64,000 bases of DNA from QQUJ01 sp050287605 (lineage in GTDB: Bacteria; Pseudomonadota; Gammaproteobacteria; QQUJ01), in NCBI GenBank assembly GCA_050287605.1, contig JBNKCG010000045.1, positions 62,001-126,000 of the forward strand. The letters are read 5' to 3'. The notes under the pieces were generated by a model, which searched no databases, was not told the origin of the DNA, and saw only the letters and a program-made list of their open reading frames with translations. Numbering within the stretch: position 1 is the first letter of the stretch; each line of letters starts with the position of its first letter. Below, one piece after another: positions 1-6,776 of the stretch. The translations under genes and the position numbers were made by a program.

Positions 1-100
1 GATTTCCGCGGTACTTGTCGGTTGCTAACGTGCGGGGAAGGGTCGACAATGTGGCGCCTGTACATTTGACTTTGCCCATTTTGTTGACAAGGAGTTTCCC

Positions 101-592
101 GTGACCCCGGAAATCAAAACCATTATTTACGCTTCCGATTTGGGTGCGCATACCCGCCCGGTGTTTCGTCACGCGATTCTTCTGGCGCAGAAACTGGATG
201 CCAAGATTGTCGTCGTGCACGTCATGGAGCCGTTGGGTACCACCGCCAAAGCGGTGATCGAAACCTACATTCCGAACGGCAACTACAAGCAACTGCACGA
301 TGAAGGTTTCACCAAGACCCGCGATCTGATGAAAGCGCGCATCGAAAAGGCCTGCGAAGAGGAGTTGGGGGTTACCGCGACCGACAGCCACATCATCGAG
401 GATGTGGAGGTGTTGGAGGGAGTGCCGGCACAGGTGCTCTACAAAGAGGCGCAGAAGCGCGGCGCGCAGCTCATCGTGCTCGGGTCGCACGGCCATTCGC
501 GCCTGGGCGAGCTGCTGATCGGGTCCACCGCGCGTCGCCTTACCCAGATCAGCAAGATCCCGGTACTGCTGGTGCCCACCGAAAACGACTGA
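101..592 (+). CDS. Universal stress protein, UspA family
   Basis: A 163-residue single-domain Usp protein, the usual length. It starts with IIYASDLG, matching the family's first beta strand. Near residues 127-145 it carries the nucleotide-binding signature G-x2-G-x9-G-S/T, seen as GSHGHSRLGELLIGST, so it belongs to the ATP-binding UspA/UspFG-like branch. These are cytoplasmic dimers induced by starvation and stress; the exact role here is unknown. The start is GTG at 101, preceded by AAGGAG at 88-93 with good spacing. The gene stands alone and ends just before a strong hairpin. No regulatory site is obvious in the 100 bases upstream that are visible. Confidence 0.93.
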   Translation: MTPEIKTIIYASDLGAHTRPVFRHAILLAQKLDAKIVVVHVMEPLGTTAKAVIETYIPNGNYKQLHDEGFTKTRDLMKARIEKACEEELGVTATDSHIIEDVEVLEGVPAQVLYKEAQKRGAQLIVLGSHGHSRLGELLIGSTARRLTQISKIPVLLVPTEND

Positions 593-627
593 GCCGTTCC
601 GCTTACGGAATCGACGTTGTCGGAACA

Positions 628-654
628 GGCCGGCGTTATGCCGGCCTTTTCTTT
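628..654 (+). terminator. Rho-independent terminator of the Usp gene
   Basis: A GC-rich stem GGCCGGC (628-634) pairs with GCCGGCC (640-646) around a 5-base loop and is followed by TTTTCTTT. It lies 35 bases after the Usp stop. The loop contains the stop codon of the convergent thioesterase gene, whose 3' end is at 636. Confidence 0.88.
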
Positions 655-1082
655 GTGCCGTCTTCTTGCTGCACCCGATAACGCACCATCTGCTCGCGCA
701 GCTCGGACGGCAATCTGACCGGGCGGATGGAATCGAGCTCGCAGCACACCAGGCGTTGGGTGATACGCAATCGTCTCTGCCCTTCGCAGCTGACGGCATG
801 GTGTAGCGTGAACGAGGTGTTGCCCAGCTGGGTGAGCGTCAGCGCGAAAGTCAGTCGATCGCCGATACGCGATGGTGCATCGAAATGGACGTCGAAATGG
901 GTAGTGGGGATGGCCAGCCGGAGTCCGGCGTGCAAACGGTTGAAATCGCACGCCAGCGCTTCGGCGAACCAGTTCTCCACCGCCTGGTTGATCATGGTGA
1001 AGTAGCGTGGGTAGAAGACGATACCCGCCATGTCCACGTGCTCGAAGCGTACCGGAATCGTCGTGAGATAGGTGTCGCTCAC
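636..1082 (-). CDS. Acyl-CoA thioesterase, 4HBT hotdog family
   Basis: A 148-residue hotdog-fold protein. The sequence HVDMAGIVFYPRYF around Asp17 matches the active-site segment of the 4-hydroxybenzoyl-CoA thioesterase family, where an Asp at this position acts in catalysis. It probably hydrolyses an aromatic or alicyclic CoA thioester, perhaps to release CoA from dead-end intermediates of the adjacent pathway. The start is GTG at 1082, overlapping the stop of the upstream Rid-family gene in GTGA, so the two are translationally coupled. Substrate is inferred from context only. Confidence 0.85.
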   Translation of the reverse strand: MSDTYLTTIPVRFEHVDMAGIVFYPRYFTMINQAVENWFAEALACDFNRLHAGLRLAIPTTHFDVHFDAPSRIGDRLTFALTLTQLGNTSFTLHHAVSCEGQRRLRITQRLVCCELDSIRPVRLPSELREQMVRYRVQQEDGTKKRPA

Positions 1083-1468
1083 GGCACCACCGCCGTCGCC
1101 TCGATCTCCAGCTTGGCGCCGTCCTCGATGAAACCCTTGACCTCGATCACCGACATCACCGGGAAGTGGCGCCCGATCACCTCGCGGTAGGCAGTGCCCA
1201 GCTCTTTTAGGCACCCCAGATACTCCCGCTTGTCGCCGATGAACCAAGTCATGCGCACGATGTGCTCGGGTCGCCCGCCCGCCTCGGCGAGGATGGCCAC
1301 GATGTTCTTGAAGGCCTGTTTGGCCTGACCCGCGAAGTCGTCGGTTTCGAACTCTTCGCGCTCGTTCCAGCCCACCTGCCCTCCCATGACGACCAGCCTG
1401 CCGCTGGCCACGATACCGTTGCTGTACCCCTTGGGGCGCGCCCAACTGGGCGGTTGCAATCGTTCCAT
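1079..1468 (-). CDS. Rid (YjgF/YER057c/UK114) family protein
   Basis: A 129-residue Rid-family protein, first gene of a two-gene unit divergent from the SDR-MarR operon. The family core is visible in GRLVVMGGQVGWN, the KQAFKNI helix and the C-terminal KLEIEATAV. Rid proteins form trimers; the RidA subgroup hydrolyses reactive enamines and imines. That activity needs an arginine in the motif FPARSCVEV of E. coli RidA. Here the segment reads FPVMSVIEV, with Met in its place, so this is not a canonical RidA deaminase and probably belongs to another Rid subgroup. Context suggests work on an intermediate of the aromatic-CoA pathway, which is an inference. Confidence 0.88.
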   Translation of the reverse strand: MERLQPPSWARPKGYSNGIVASGRLVVMGGQVGWNEREEFETDDFAGQAKQAFKNIVAILAEAGGRPEHIVRMTWFIGDKREYLGCLKELGTAYREVIGRHFPVMSVIEVKGFIEDGAKLEIEATAVVP

Positions 1469-1501
1469 GGGTGTTCCCCTTCTCGGTTGATGGAGTCAAT
1501 G

Positions 1502-1546
1502 CAATATAGTTTAGACTTGAAATATTTAAATTTAAAACTAATATTG
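1502..1546. promoter_or_regulatory. AT-rich divergent control region with inverted repeat
   Basis: The 122-base gap between the Rid gene and the SDR gene holds an AT-rich block. Its arms CAATATAGTTT (1502-1512) and AAACTAATATTG (1535-1546) are inverted repeats differing by one inserted base, with an AT-only centre. It sits where both divergent promoters must lie, and a MarR gene follows in the right-hand operon. It is a candidate operator for that MarR regulator; this is inferred, not shown. Confidence 0.5.
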
Positions 1547-1590
1547 TCGCAACGCCTGCCCGAACGGGTATCACCGGGATCGAGTTACCC

Positions 1591-2367
1591 ATGAGTGAAG
1601 ATCCGACCTCTCCTCTCGCCGGCCGCACCGCCCTGGTCACCGGAGGCAGCCGCGGCATCGGCGCCGCTTGCGCCGCCGCCCTCGGCAGGCTCGGCGCTGA
1701 CCTGGTGTTGGTGGGGCGGACCCGGGACACGCTGGAGAGTCGTGCCGAGACCCTGCGCCGGAGCGGCGCGACGGTGACGGTGACCACCGCCGACGCCGGC
1801 GATCCCGACCAGCTCCAGGCCGCGCTGGAACCCCACGCCGGGATCGACATCCTGGTCAACAACGTCGGCGGCACCACCAGCGCGCCGCTGGAGCGGATAA
1901 CTATGGCGATCTGGAACCAGACCCTGGCCGTCAATCTCACCGCCTGTTTCGTCGCCACCCGGACCCTGCTGCCCGCCATGAAGGCGCGCGGCTGGGGGCG
2001 CATCGTCAACATCGCCTCCACCGCAGGGCTCAAGGGTTACGACTACGTGGCCCCCTACTGCGCCGCCAAGCACGGCGTGGTGGGTCTGACCCGCGCCCTG
2101 GCGCGGGAATTGGCCGACACGGAGATCACGGTGAACGCGGTCTGCCCGGGTTTCACCGACACCGACATGACGCGCGAGTCGGTGGAGCGCATCCATCGCG
2201 CCACCGGGCTCAGCGAAGAGAAGGCCTACGCCGAACTGACCGCCATGAATCCCCAGGGAAGAATGGTGCGACCCGACGAGGTGGCCAGCGCCGTGGCGTG
2301 GTTCTGCCTGCCGCAAAACGGCGCGGTCACCGGACAGGCGCTGGCGGTGGCCGGCGGGGAGGTGTGA
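1591..2367 (+). CDS. Short-chain dehydrogenase/reductase
   Basis: A 258-residue classical SDR. It has the Rossmann motif TGGSRGIG near residues 17-24, the NNVGG segment, a catalytic Ser in NIASTAG near 143, and YCAAK with catalytic Tyr and Lys near 156/160. It is an NAD(P)-dependent alcohol/ketone oxidoreductase, probably a 3-hydroxyacyl-CoA dehydrogenase or ring-ketone reductase in the hybrid CoA pathway of this island. The stop overlaps the start of the MarR gene by one base (TGATG), so the pair is co-translated. ATG at 1591 follows the divergent control region. Confidence 0.9.
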   Translation: MSEDPTSPLAGRTALVTGGSRGIGAACAAALGRLGADLVLVGRTRDTLESRAETLRRSGATVTVTTADAGDPDQLQAALEPHAGIDILVNNVGGTTSAPLERITMAIWNQTLAVNLTACFVATRTLLPAMKARGWGRIVNIASTAGLKGYDYVAPYCAAKHGVVGLTRALARELADTEITVNAVCPGFTDTDMTRESVERIHRATGLSEEKAYAELTAMNPQGRMVRPDEVASAVAWFCLPQNGAVTGQALAVAGGEV

Positions 2368-2864
2368 TGAGTCCCGAAGCGAGCCAGCAGTACGCCGATC
2401 GCGAAACCGCCGCCAGCAGCGCCGACCGCAAGGAGATCCGCACCTGGCTGCGGCTGCTTACCTGCACCAATCTCATCGAGCGCGAGCTGCGCGCGCGGCT
2501 CAACCGCGAATTCCAGACCACGCTGCCGCGTTTCGACGTGTTGGCCCAACTGGAGCGCGAGTCCGCCGGACTCACCATGGGCCAGATTTCGGCGCGCATG
2601 ATGGTCACCGGCGGCAACCTCACCGGCGTGGTGGATCGCCTGGTGGCCGACGGACTGGTTGAGCGGCTGCTGGCTCCGGGCGATCGGCGCAGCAACATCG
2701 TGCGCCTCACCGCGCTGGGGCGGCGCACTTTTGAACGCATGGCCGCGGTGCACCACGAGACGCTGCACGGACTGCTTGACGGCTTGGCGCGCGACGATCT
2801 CGATGGGCTGTTGGGCGCGCTGGATCGCCTCAAGCAGACGCTGCGCAGCAACCTGCCGCAATAG
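2367..2864 (+). CDS. MarR-family transcriptional regulator
   Basis: A 165-residue winged-helix protein of MarR type. An N-terminal dimerisation helix is followed by LTMGQISARMMVTGGNLTG as the recognition HTH (about residues 71-90) and the wing DRRSNIVRLT. MarR proteins of catabolic islands usually repress until an aromatic acid or its CoA thioester binds. The ATG at 2367 overlaps the SDR stop; a reading frame extends upstream, but this coupled start fits the family's length. The likely target is the AT-rich inverted repeat at 1502-1546. The effector is unknown; an aryl-CoA thioester is plausible. Confidence 0.9.
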   Translation: MSPEASQQYADRETAASSADRKEIRTWLRLLTCTNLIERELRARLNREFQTTLPRFDVLAQLERESAGLTMGQISARMMVTGGNLTGVVDRLVADGLVERLLAPGDRRSNIVRLTALGRRTFERMAAVHHETLHGLLDGLARDDLDGLLGALDRLKQTLRSNLPQ

Positions 2865-2873
2865 GAGTCGCCC

Positions 2874-3692
2874 ATGGACACCCTGAAAGCCGCCCGGTGG
2901 CAACCGCAACACTTCGCATGGGAGGTCAACGACCGGGTCGCCACCATCACGCTCAATCGCCCGGAGCGTAAGAACCCGCTCACTTTCGAAAGCTACGCCG
3001 AGCTGCGCGACACCTTCCGCCGGTTGCCCTATGCCGATGACGTGAAGGCGGTGGTGATCACCGGCGCCGGTGAAAACTTCTGCTCCGGCGGCGACGTGCA
3101 CGAGATCATCGGGCCGCTCACGCAAATGGACATGGACGGGCTGCTCGCCTTCACGCGCATGACCGGCGACGTGGTCAAGGCGATGCGCGCCTGCCCGCAG
3201 CCCATCGTTGCCGCCGTCGACGGGGTGTGCGTGGGCGCCGGCGCCATCCTCGCCATGGCCAGCGACCTGCGCTACGGCACTGCGCGCAGTCAGGTGGGTT
3301 TCCTGTTCGTCAAGGTGGGGCTGAGCGGCGCCGACATGGGCGCCTGCGCCATCCTGCCGCGCATCATCGGCCAGGGGCGCGCCGCGGAACTGCTCTACAC
3401 CGGGCGCATGATGAGCGCGGCGGAGGCGCTGGCGTGGGGTTTCTACAATGGCCAGCCGGAGCCCGAGGCGTTGCTGAACACTGCGCAGACCACGGCGCAC
3501 CGGATCGCCCACGGTCCCACCTTCGCCCACGCCATGACCAAGCGCTGCCTGCACCAGGAGTGGGATATGGGTGTCGACGCGGCCATCGAGGCCGAGGCCC
3601 AGGCGCAGGCGATCTGCATGCAGACCCGGGATTTCGAGCGCGCCTACCGCGCCTTCGTGGAGAAGCGCCGTCCCGAGTTTGAGGGCGACTGA
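2874..3692 (+). CDS. Enoyl-CoA hydratase/isomerase family protein
   Basis: A 272-residue crotonase-fold protein. ITLNRPERKNPL marks the N-terminal strand. The two oxyanion-hole segments are ENFCSGGDVHE (near 63-73) and DGVCVGAGAILAMASDLR (near 113-130). The downstream ADMGAC stretch lies where the second catalytic acid is found in hydratases, with Asp rather than Glu. It probably hydrates or cleaves a cyclic enoyl-CoA in a beta-oxidation-like sequence after ring reduction. An AGGAG ribosome site at 2863-2867 overlaps the MarR stop. It is third in the SDR-MarR-hydratase-dehydrogenase operon. Confidence 0.9.
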   Translation: MDTLKAARWQPQHFAWEVNDRVATITLNRPERKNPLTFESYAELRDTFRRLPYADDVKAVVITGAGENFCSGGDVHEIIGPLTQMDMDGLLAFTRMTGDVVKAMRACPQPIVAAVDGVCVGAGAILAMASDLRYGTARSQVGFLFVKVGLSGADMGACAILPRIIGQGRAAELLYTGRMMSAAEALAWGFYNGQPEPEALLNTAQTTAHRIAHGPTFAHAMTKRCLHQEWDMGVDAAIEAEAQAQAICMQTRDFERAYRAFVEKRRPEFEGD

Positions 3693-3704
3693 GCGATCGG
3701 TACC

Positions 3705-4934
3705 GTGCCCGATTCCACCTTTCTCTCCTGGCCGTTCTTCGATGCGGCGCACCGCGATCTGGCGCGCGAGCTGGAGTCGTGGTGCACCACGCAGCTGGCG
3801 CCGCTGATCGAGCGCGAGCACGGCGTCGGCAGCGACCGTGCCGAACTGGACGCCGCCGCGCGGGCACTGGTCGGCGCGCTCGGCGCCGGCGGGTGGCTGC
3901 GCTACTGCGTGCCGCAGGCGCAGGGCGGCGTGCACCCGGAGCGTCTCGACGTGCGCAGCCTGTGCCTGCTGCGCGAGACCCTGTCACGGTACTCGGGGCT
4001 GGCCGATTTCGCTTTCGCCATGCAAGGCCTGGGAACCGGGTCGATCACGTTGTTCGGTAGCGAGGCGCAGCGCCAGCGTTACCTGCCGCCGGTGGCCCGC
4101 GGCGAGCGCATCGCCGCCTTCGCCATCTCCGAACCCGAGGCGGGTTCCGATCCCGCGGCGATGACAACGCGCGCCGAACGCGATGGTGACGGTTACCGGC
4201 TGATCGGCACCAAGACCTGGATCTCCAACGCGGGCCTGGCCGACCACTACGTGCTCTTCGCGCGCACTGCGGAGACGGGCGCCAAGGGGATCTCGGCGTT
4301 CGTCGTCGACGCCGACGCGCCGGGATTGACGGTGAGCGAGCGCATCGACGTCATGGCACCGCACCCGCTGGGTACCCTGCAGCTCGACGACTGCCGCGTG
4401 CCGGGCGATGCGCTGCTGGGCGCCGAGGGCGAGGGTTTCAAGATCGCCATGGCCACGCTGGACATTTTTCGCGCCACGGTGGGCGCCGCTGCGCTCGGCT
4501 TCGCCCGCCGCGCGTTGGACGCGGCGCTGGCGCGCAGCGAATCGCGCCGCATCGACGGCCGCCCCCTCGCCGACTATCAACTCACCCAAGGCAAGATCGC
4601 GCAGATGGCGGTGGAGATCGATGCCGCCGCGCTGCTCGTCTACCGCGCCGCCTGGACCAAGGACGTGCAGGGCGGGCGCATCAGCCGCGAGGCGGCGATG
4701 GCCAAGTACTACGCCACCGAAGCGGCGCAGCGCGTGGTCGACCAGGCGCTGCAGTTGCACGGCGGTCTGGGCGTGGTGGCGGGCGAAACGGTGGAGCGAC
4801 TCTACCGCGAGGTGCGCGCGCTGCGCATCTACGAAGGCACCAGCGAAATCCAGCAGCTCATCATCGCGGGGCAAGTGCGTGCGGCGTTTAGCGCGAGTAG
4901 CGATCTGCAACCACGTGGACCACGAAGTGAATAA
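3705..4934 (+). CDS. Acyl-CoA dehydrogenase
   Basis: A 409-residue FAD-dependent acyl-CoA dehydrogenase. Seen are AISEPEAGSDPAAM (FAD/substrate loop), TKTWISNAG, and LRIYEGTSEIQQ near the C terminus, where the Glu of YEGTSE is the usual catalytic base. It would alpha,beta-desaturate an alicyclic acyl-CoA of the pathway. The start is GTG at 3705 with only a weak ribosome site; the spacing of 12 bases to the hydratase suggests coupling. The last ten or so residues (LQPRGPRSE) are encoded inside the outer arm of an inverted-repeat element that follows, so the native C terminus may have been replaced. Confidence 0.93.
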   Translation: MPDSTFLSWPFFDAAHRDLARELESWCTTQLAPLIEREHGVGSDRAELDAAARALVGALGAGGWLRYCVPQAQGGVHPERLDVRSLCLLRETLSRYSGLADFAFAMQGLGTGSITLFGSEAQRQRYLPPVARGERIAAFAISEPEAGSDPAAMTTRAERDGDGYRLIGTKTWISNAGLADHYVLFARTAETGAKGISAFVVDADAPGLTVSERIDVMAPHPLGTLQLDDCRVPGDALLGAEGEGFKIAMATLDIFRATVGAAALGFARRALDAALARSESRRIDGRPLADYQLTQGKIAQMAVEIDAAALLVYRAAWTKDVQGGRISREAAMAKYYATEAAQRVVDQALQLHGGLGVVAGETVERLYREVRALRIYEGTSEIQQLIIAGQVRAAFSASSDLQPRGPRSE

Positions 4935-5095
4935 GAGGTTTTGGGTTTTAACTTCGCGAACTTTGTGTGCTTCGTGGTGAATAGAGAAGTTTGCAGTTTG
5001 ATCTTGCGGAATAGGCCAAAAGGCAGCGGTTTTTAACCACAAAGTACACGAAGTTCACGAAGTAAAAAGCAGAAGAACGGTGACTTCGTGGTTGG
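4908..5095. repeat. Nested inverted repeat with CCACGAAG units
   Basis: A structured element between the dehydrogenase and ligase genes. The inner arms 4951-4979 and 5035-5063 are inverted copies of 29 bases with about five mismatches, built on the words ACTTCG, ACTTTGTG and TTCGTGG. The outer arms carry CCACGAAGT (4920-4928) and ACTTCGTGG (5083-5091). The transcript could fold into a long hairpin. It looks like a dispersed palindromic (MITE- or REP-like) repeat inserted in the operon; the left arm overlaps the end of the dehydrogenase reading frame. No promoter is evident inside it. Confidence 0.75.
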
Positions 5096-5147
5096 CTGGT
5101 TGAGTCCAGCGGCATCTGATTGGTTCGGGTGGCCGCGAGGAGGAGCG

Positions 5148-6776
5148 ATGGATACTTTCGTGCGTGATCATCTGCCGCCCGCGGAGTTGTGGCCGGTGCG
5201 GGATTTCAGCGGTGTGCCGGAGCTGGGGCGCTATCCCGAGCGGCTCAACTGCGCCGGCGAACTGCTCGACCGCTGGGTGGCCGAGGGGCACGGTGGGCGT
5301 CCTGCGTTGCACTTCGGCGACAGGGTGTGGAGCTACGCCGAACTCCAGGAGAGGGCCGACCGCATTGCGCGCGTACTGGTGGAGGATCTCGGCGTCGAGC
5401 CGGGCAACCGCGTGCTGCTGCGCGCACCCAACAACCCGATGCTGGTCGCTTGCTGGCTGGCGGCGGCCAAGGCGGGGGCGGTGGTGGTGGCCACCATGCC
5501 GCTGCTGCGCGCCCACGAACTCGCCTACATCATCGACAAGGCGCAGGTGAGTCATGCACTGTGCGACGCGACGTTGAGCGAAGCGCTGGAGCAGGCGCGC
5601 GGCGAGTCGCACCATCTCCAGCATCTCCTCACCTTCTCCAGCGACGGGTGCGGTGATCAGCCGGTGGAACGCGCCATGGCTGCCAAGGCGAGCGGCTTCG
5701 ACACCGTCGCCACCGCTGCCGAGGATCCGGTGCTGATCGCCTTTACCTCCGGCACCACCGGGCAGCCCAAGGGCACGGTGCATTTTCACCGCGACATCCT
5801 GGCCATGTGCGACACCTTCGCCCGCTACGTGGCGCGGGTGCAGCCCCACGACATCTTCACCGGCTCGCCACCCATTGCCTTCACCTTCGGGTTGGGGGCG
5901 CTGGTGGCGTTTCCGCTGCGCTTCGGTGCCTCCACGGTGCTGGTGGAGCGCTTCGGTCCCACCACGATGCTGGAGACCATCCAGCGCTACAAAGTGACCG
6001 GCATCTACACCGCGCCGACGGCTTATCGCGCGATGCTGGCGCAGCTGGGCGATTACGATTTGCGCAGCCTCACCCAATGCGTCTCTGCCGGCGAACACCT
6101 CCCCAAGCCCACCTGGGAGGCGTGGCACGCGGCGACGGGGTTGAAGATCATCGACGGCATCGGATCGACGGAAATGCTGCACATCTTCATCTCCGCCGCT
6201 GGCGACGACATTCGTCCCGGCGCCACGGGCAGGGCGGTGCCCGGCTACCGGGCGCGCATCGTCGATCGTCAGGGCGATCCGCTGCCGGTGGGCGAGGAGG
6301 GGTGGCTGGCGGTGCAGGGGCCGACCGGGTGCCGCTACCTCGCCAACATCGACAAACAGCGCGCTTACGTCAAGCAGGGCTGGAACATCACCGGCGACAT
6401 CTACCGCCAGGACGCGGAGGGCTACTTCTGGTACGTGGCGCGCGGCGACGACATGATTATTTCCGCCGGCTACAACATCTCCGGCCCCGAGGTGGAGAAC
6501 TGCCTGCTGGCGCATCCGCAGGTGGCCGAGTGTGGCGTGGTGGCGGCGCCGGACGACGAGCGCGGCCACATCGTCAAGGCGTTCGTCGTGCTGCGCGATG
6601 GCGCCGCGGGCGATGCGGCAATGGCCAAGGCACTGCAGGACTACGTGAAGCGCGAAATCGCGCCTTACAAATACCCGCGCGCCATCGAGTTCCGCGACCG
6701 CCTACCACGCACCCAGACCGGCAAGCTGCAGCGCTTCAAGCTGCGCGAAGAGGCGCAGGAGGGCGGCGGCGCATGA
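5148..6776 (+). CDS. 2-aminobenzoate/benzoate-type CoA ligase (AMP-binding)
   Basis: A 542-residue ANL-superfamily acyl-CoA synthetase. The ATP-binding P-loop reads FTSGTTGQPKGTVH (near 200-213), followed by IDGIGSTEMLHIF, GDIYRQDAEGYFWYVARGDDM, and the catalytic lysine in PRTQTGKLQRF near the C terminus. The MLHIFIS stretch resembles benzoate- and 2-aminobenzoate-CoA ligases. It would make the CoA thioester that enters the pathway: acid + ATP + CoA to acyl-CoA + AMP + PPi. ATG at 5148 has a very strong GAGGAGGAG site at 5137-5145. It overlaps the monooxygenase/reductase gene by ATGA. As I recall, the Azoarcus evansii counterpart is abmG. Substrate (anthranilate versus salicylate or benzoate) cannot be fixed from sequence. 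Confidence 0.88.
   Translation: MDTFVRDHLPPAELWPVRDFSGVPELGRYPERLNCAGELLDRWVAEGHGGRPALHFGDRVWSYAELQERADRIARVLVEDLGVEPGNRVLLRAPNNPMLVACWLAAAKAGAVVVATMPLLRAHELAYIIDKAQVSHALCDATLSEALEQARGESHHLQHLLTFSSDGCGDQPVERAMAAKASGFDTVATAAEDPVLIAFTSGTTGQPKGTVHFHRDILAMCDTFARYVARVQPHDIFTGSPPIAFTFGLGALVAFPLRFGASTVLVERFGPTTMLETIQRYKVTGIYTAPTAYRAMLAQLGDYDLRSLTQCVSAGEHLPKPTWEAWHAATGLKIIDGIGSTEMLHIFISAAGDDIRPGATGRAVPGYRARIVDRQGDPLPVGEEGWLAVQGPTGCRYLANIDKQRAYVKQGWNITGDIYRQDAEGYFWYVARGDDMIISAGYNISGPEVENCLLAHPQVAECGVVAAPDDERGHIVKAFVVLRDGAAGDAAMAKALQDYVKREIAPYKYPRAIEFRDRLPRTQTGKLQRFKLREEAQEGGGA

Noticed and set aside
2226..3935. A long minus-strand frame of 569 codons across SDR, MarR, hydratase and dehydrogenase genes
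   Set aside because: Antisense shadow in GC-rich coding DNA; composition is His/Arg/Ala-rich with no recognisable motif, while all plus-strand genes have clear family signatures.
4935..5147. A promoter for the ligase-monooxygenase pair in the gap
   Set aside because: The gap is explained by the inverted repeat; no -35/-10 pair of reasonable quality was found.
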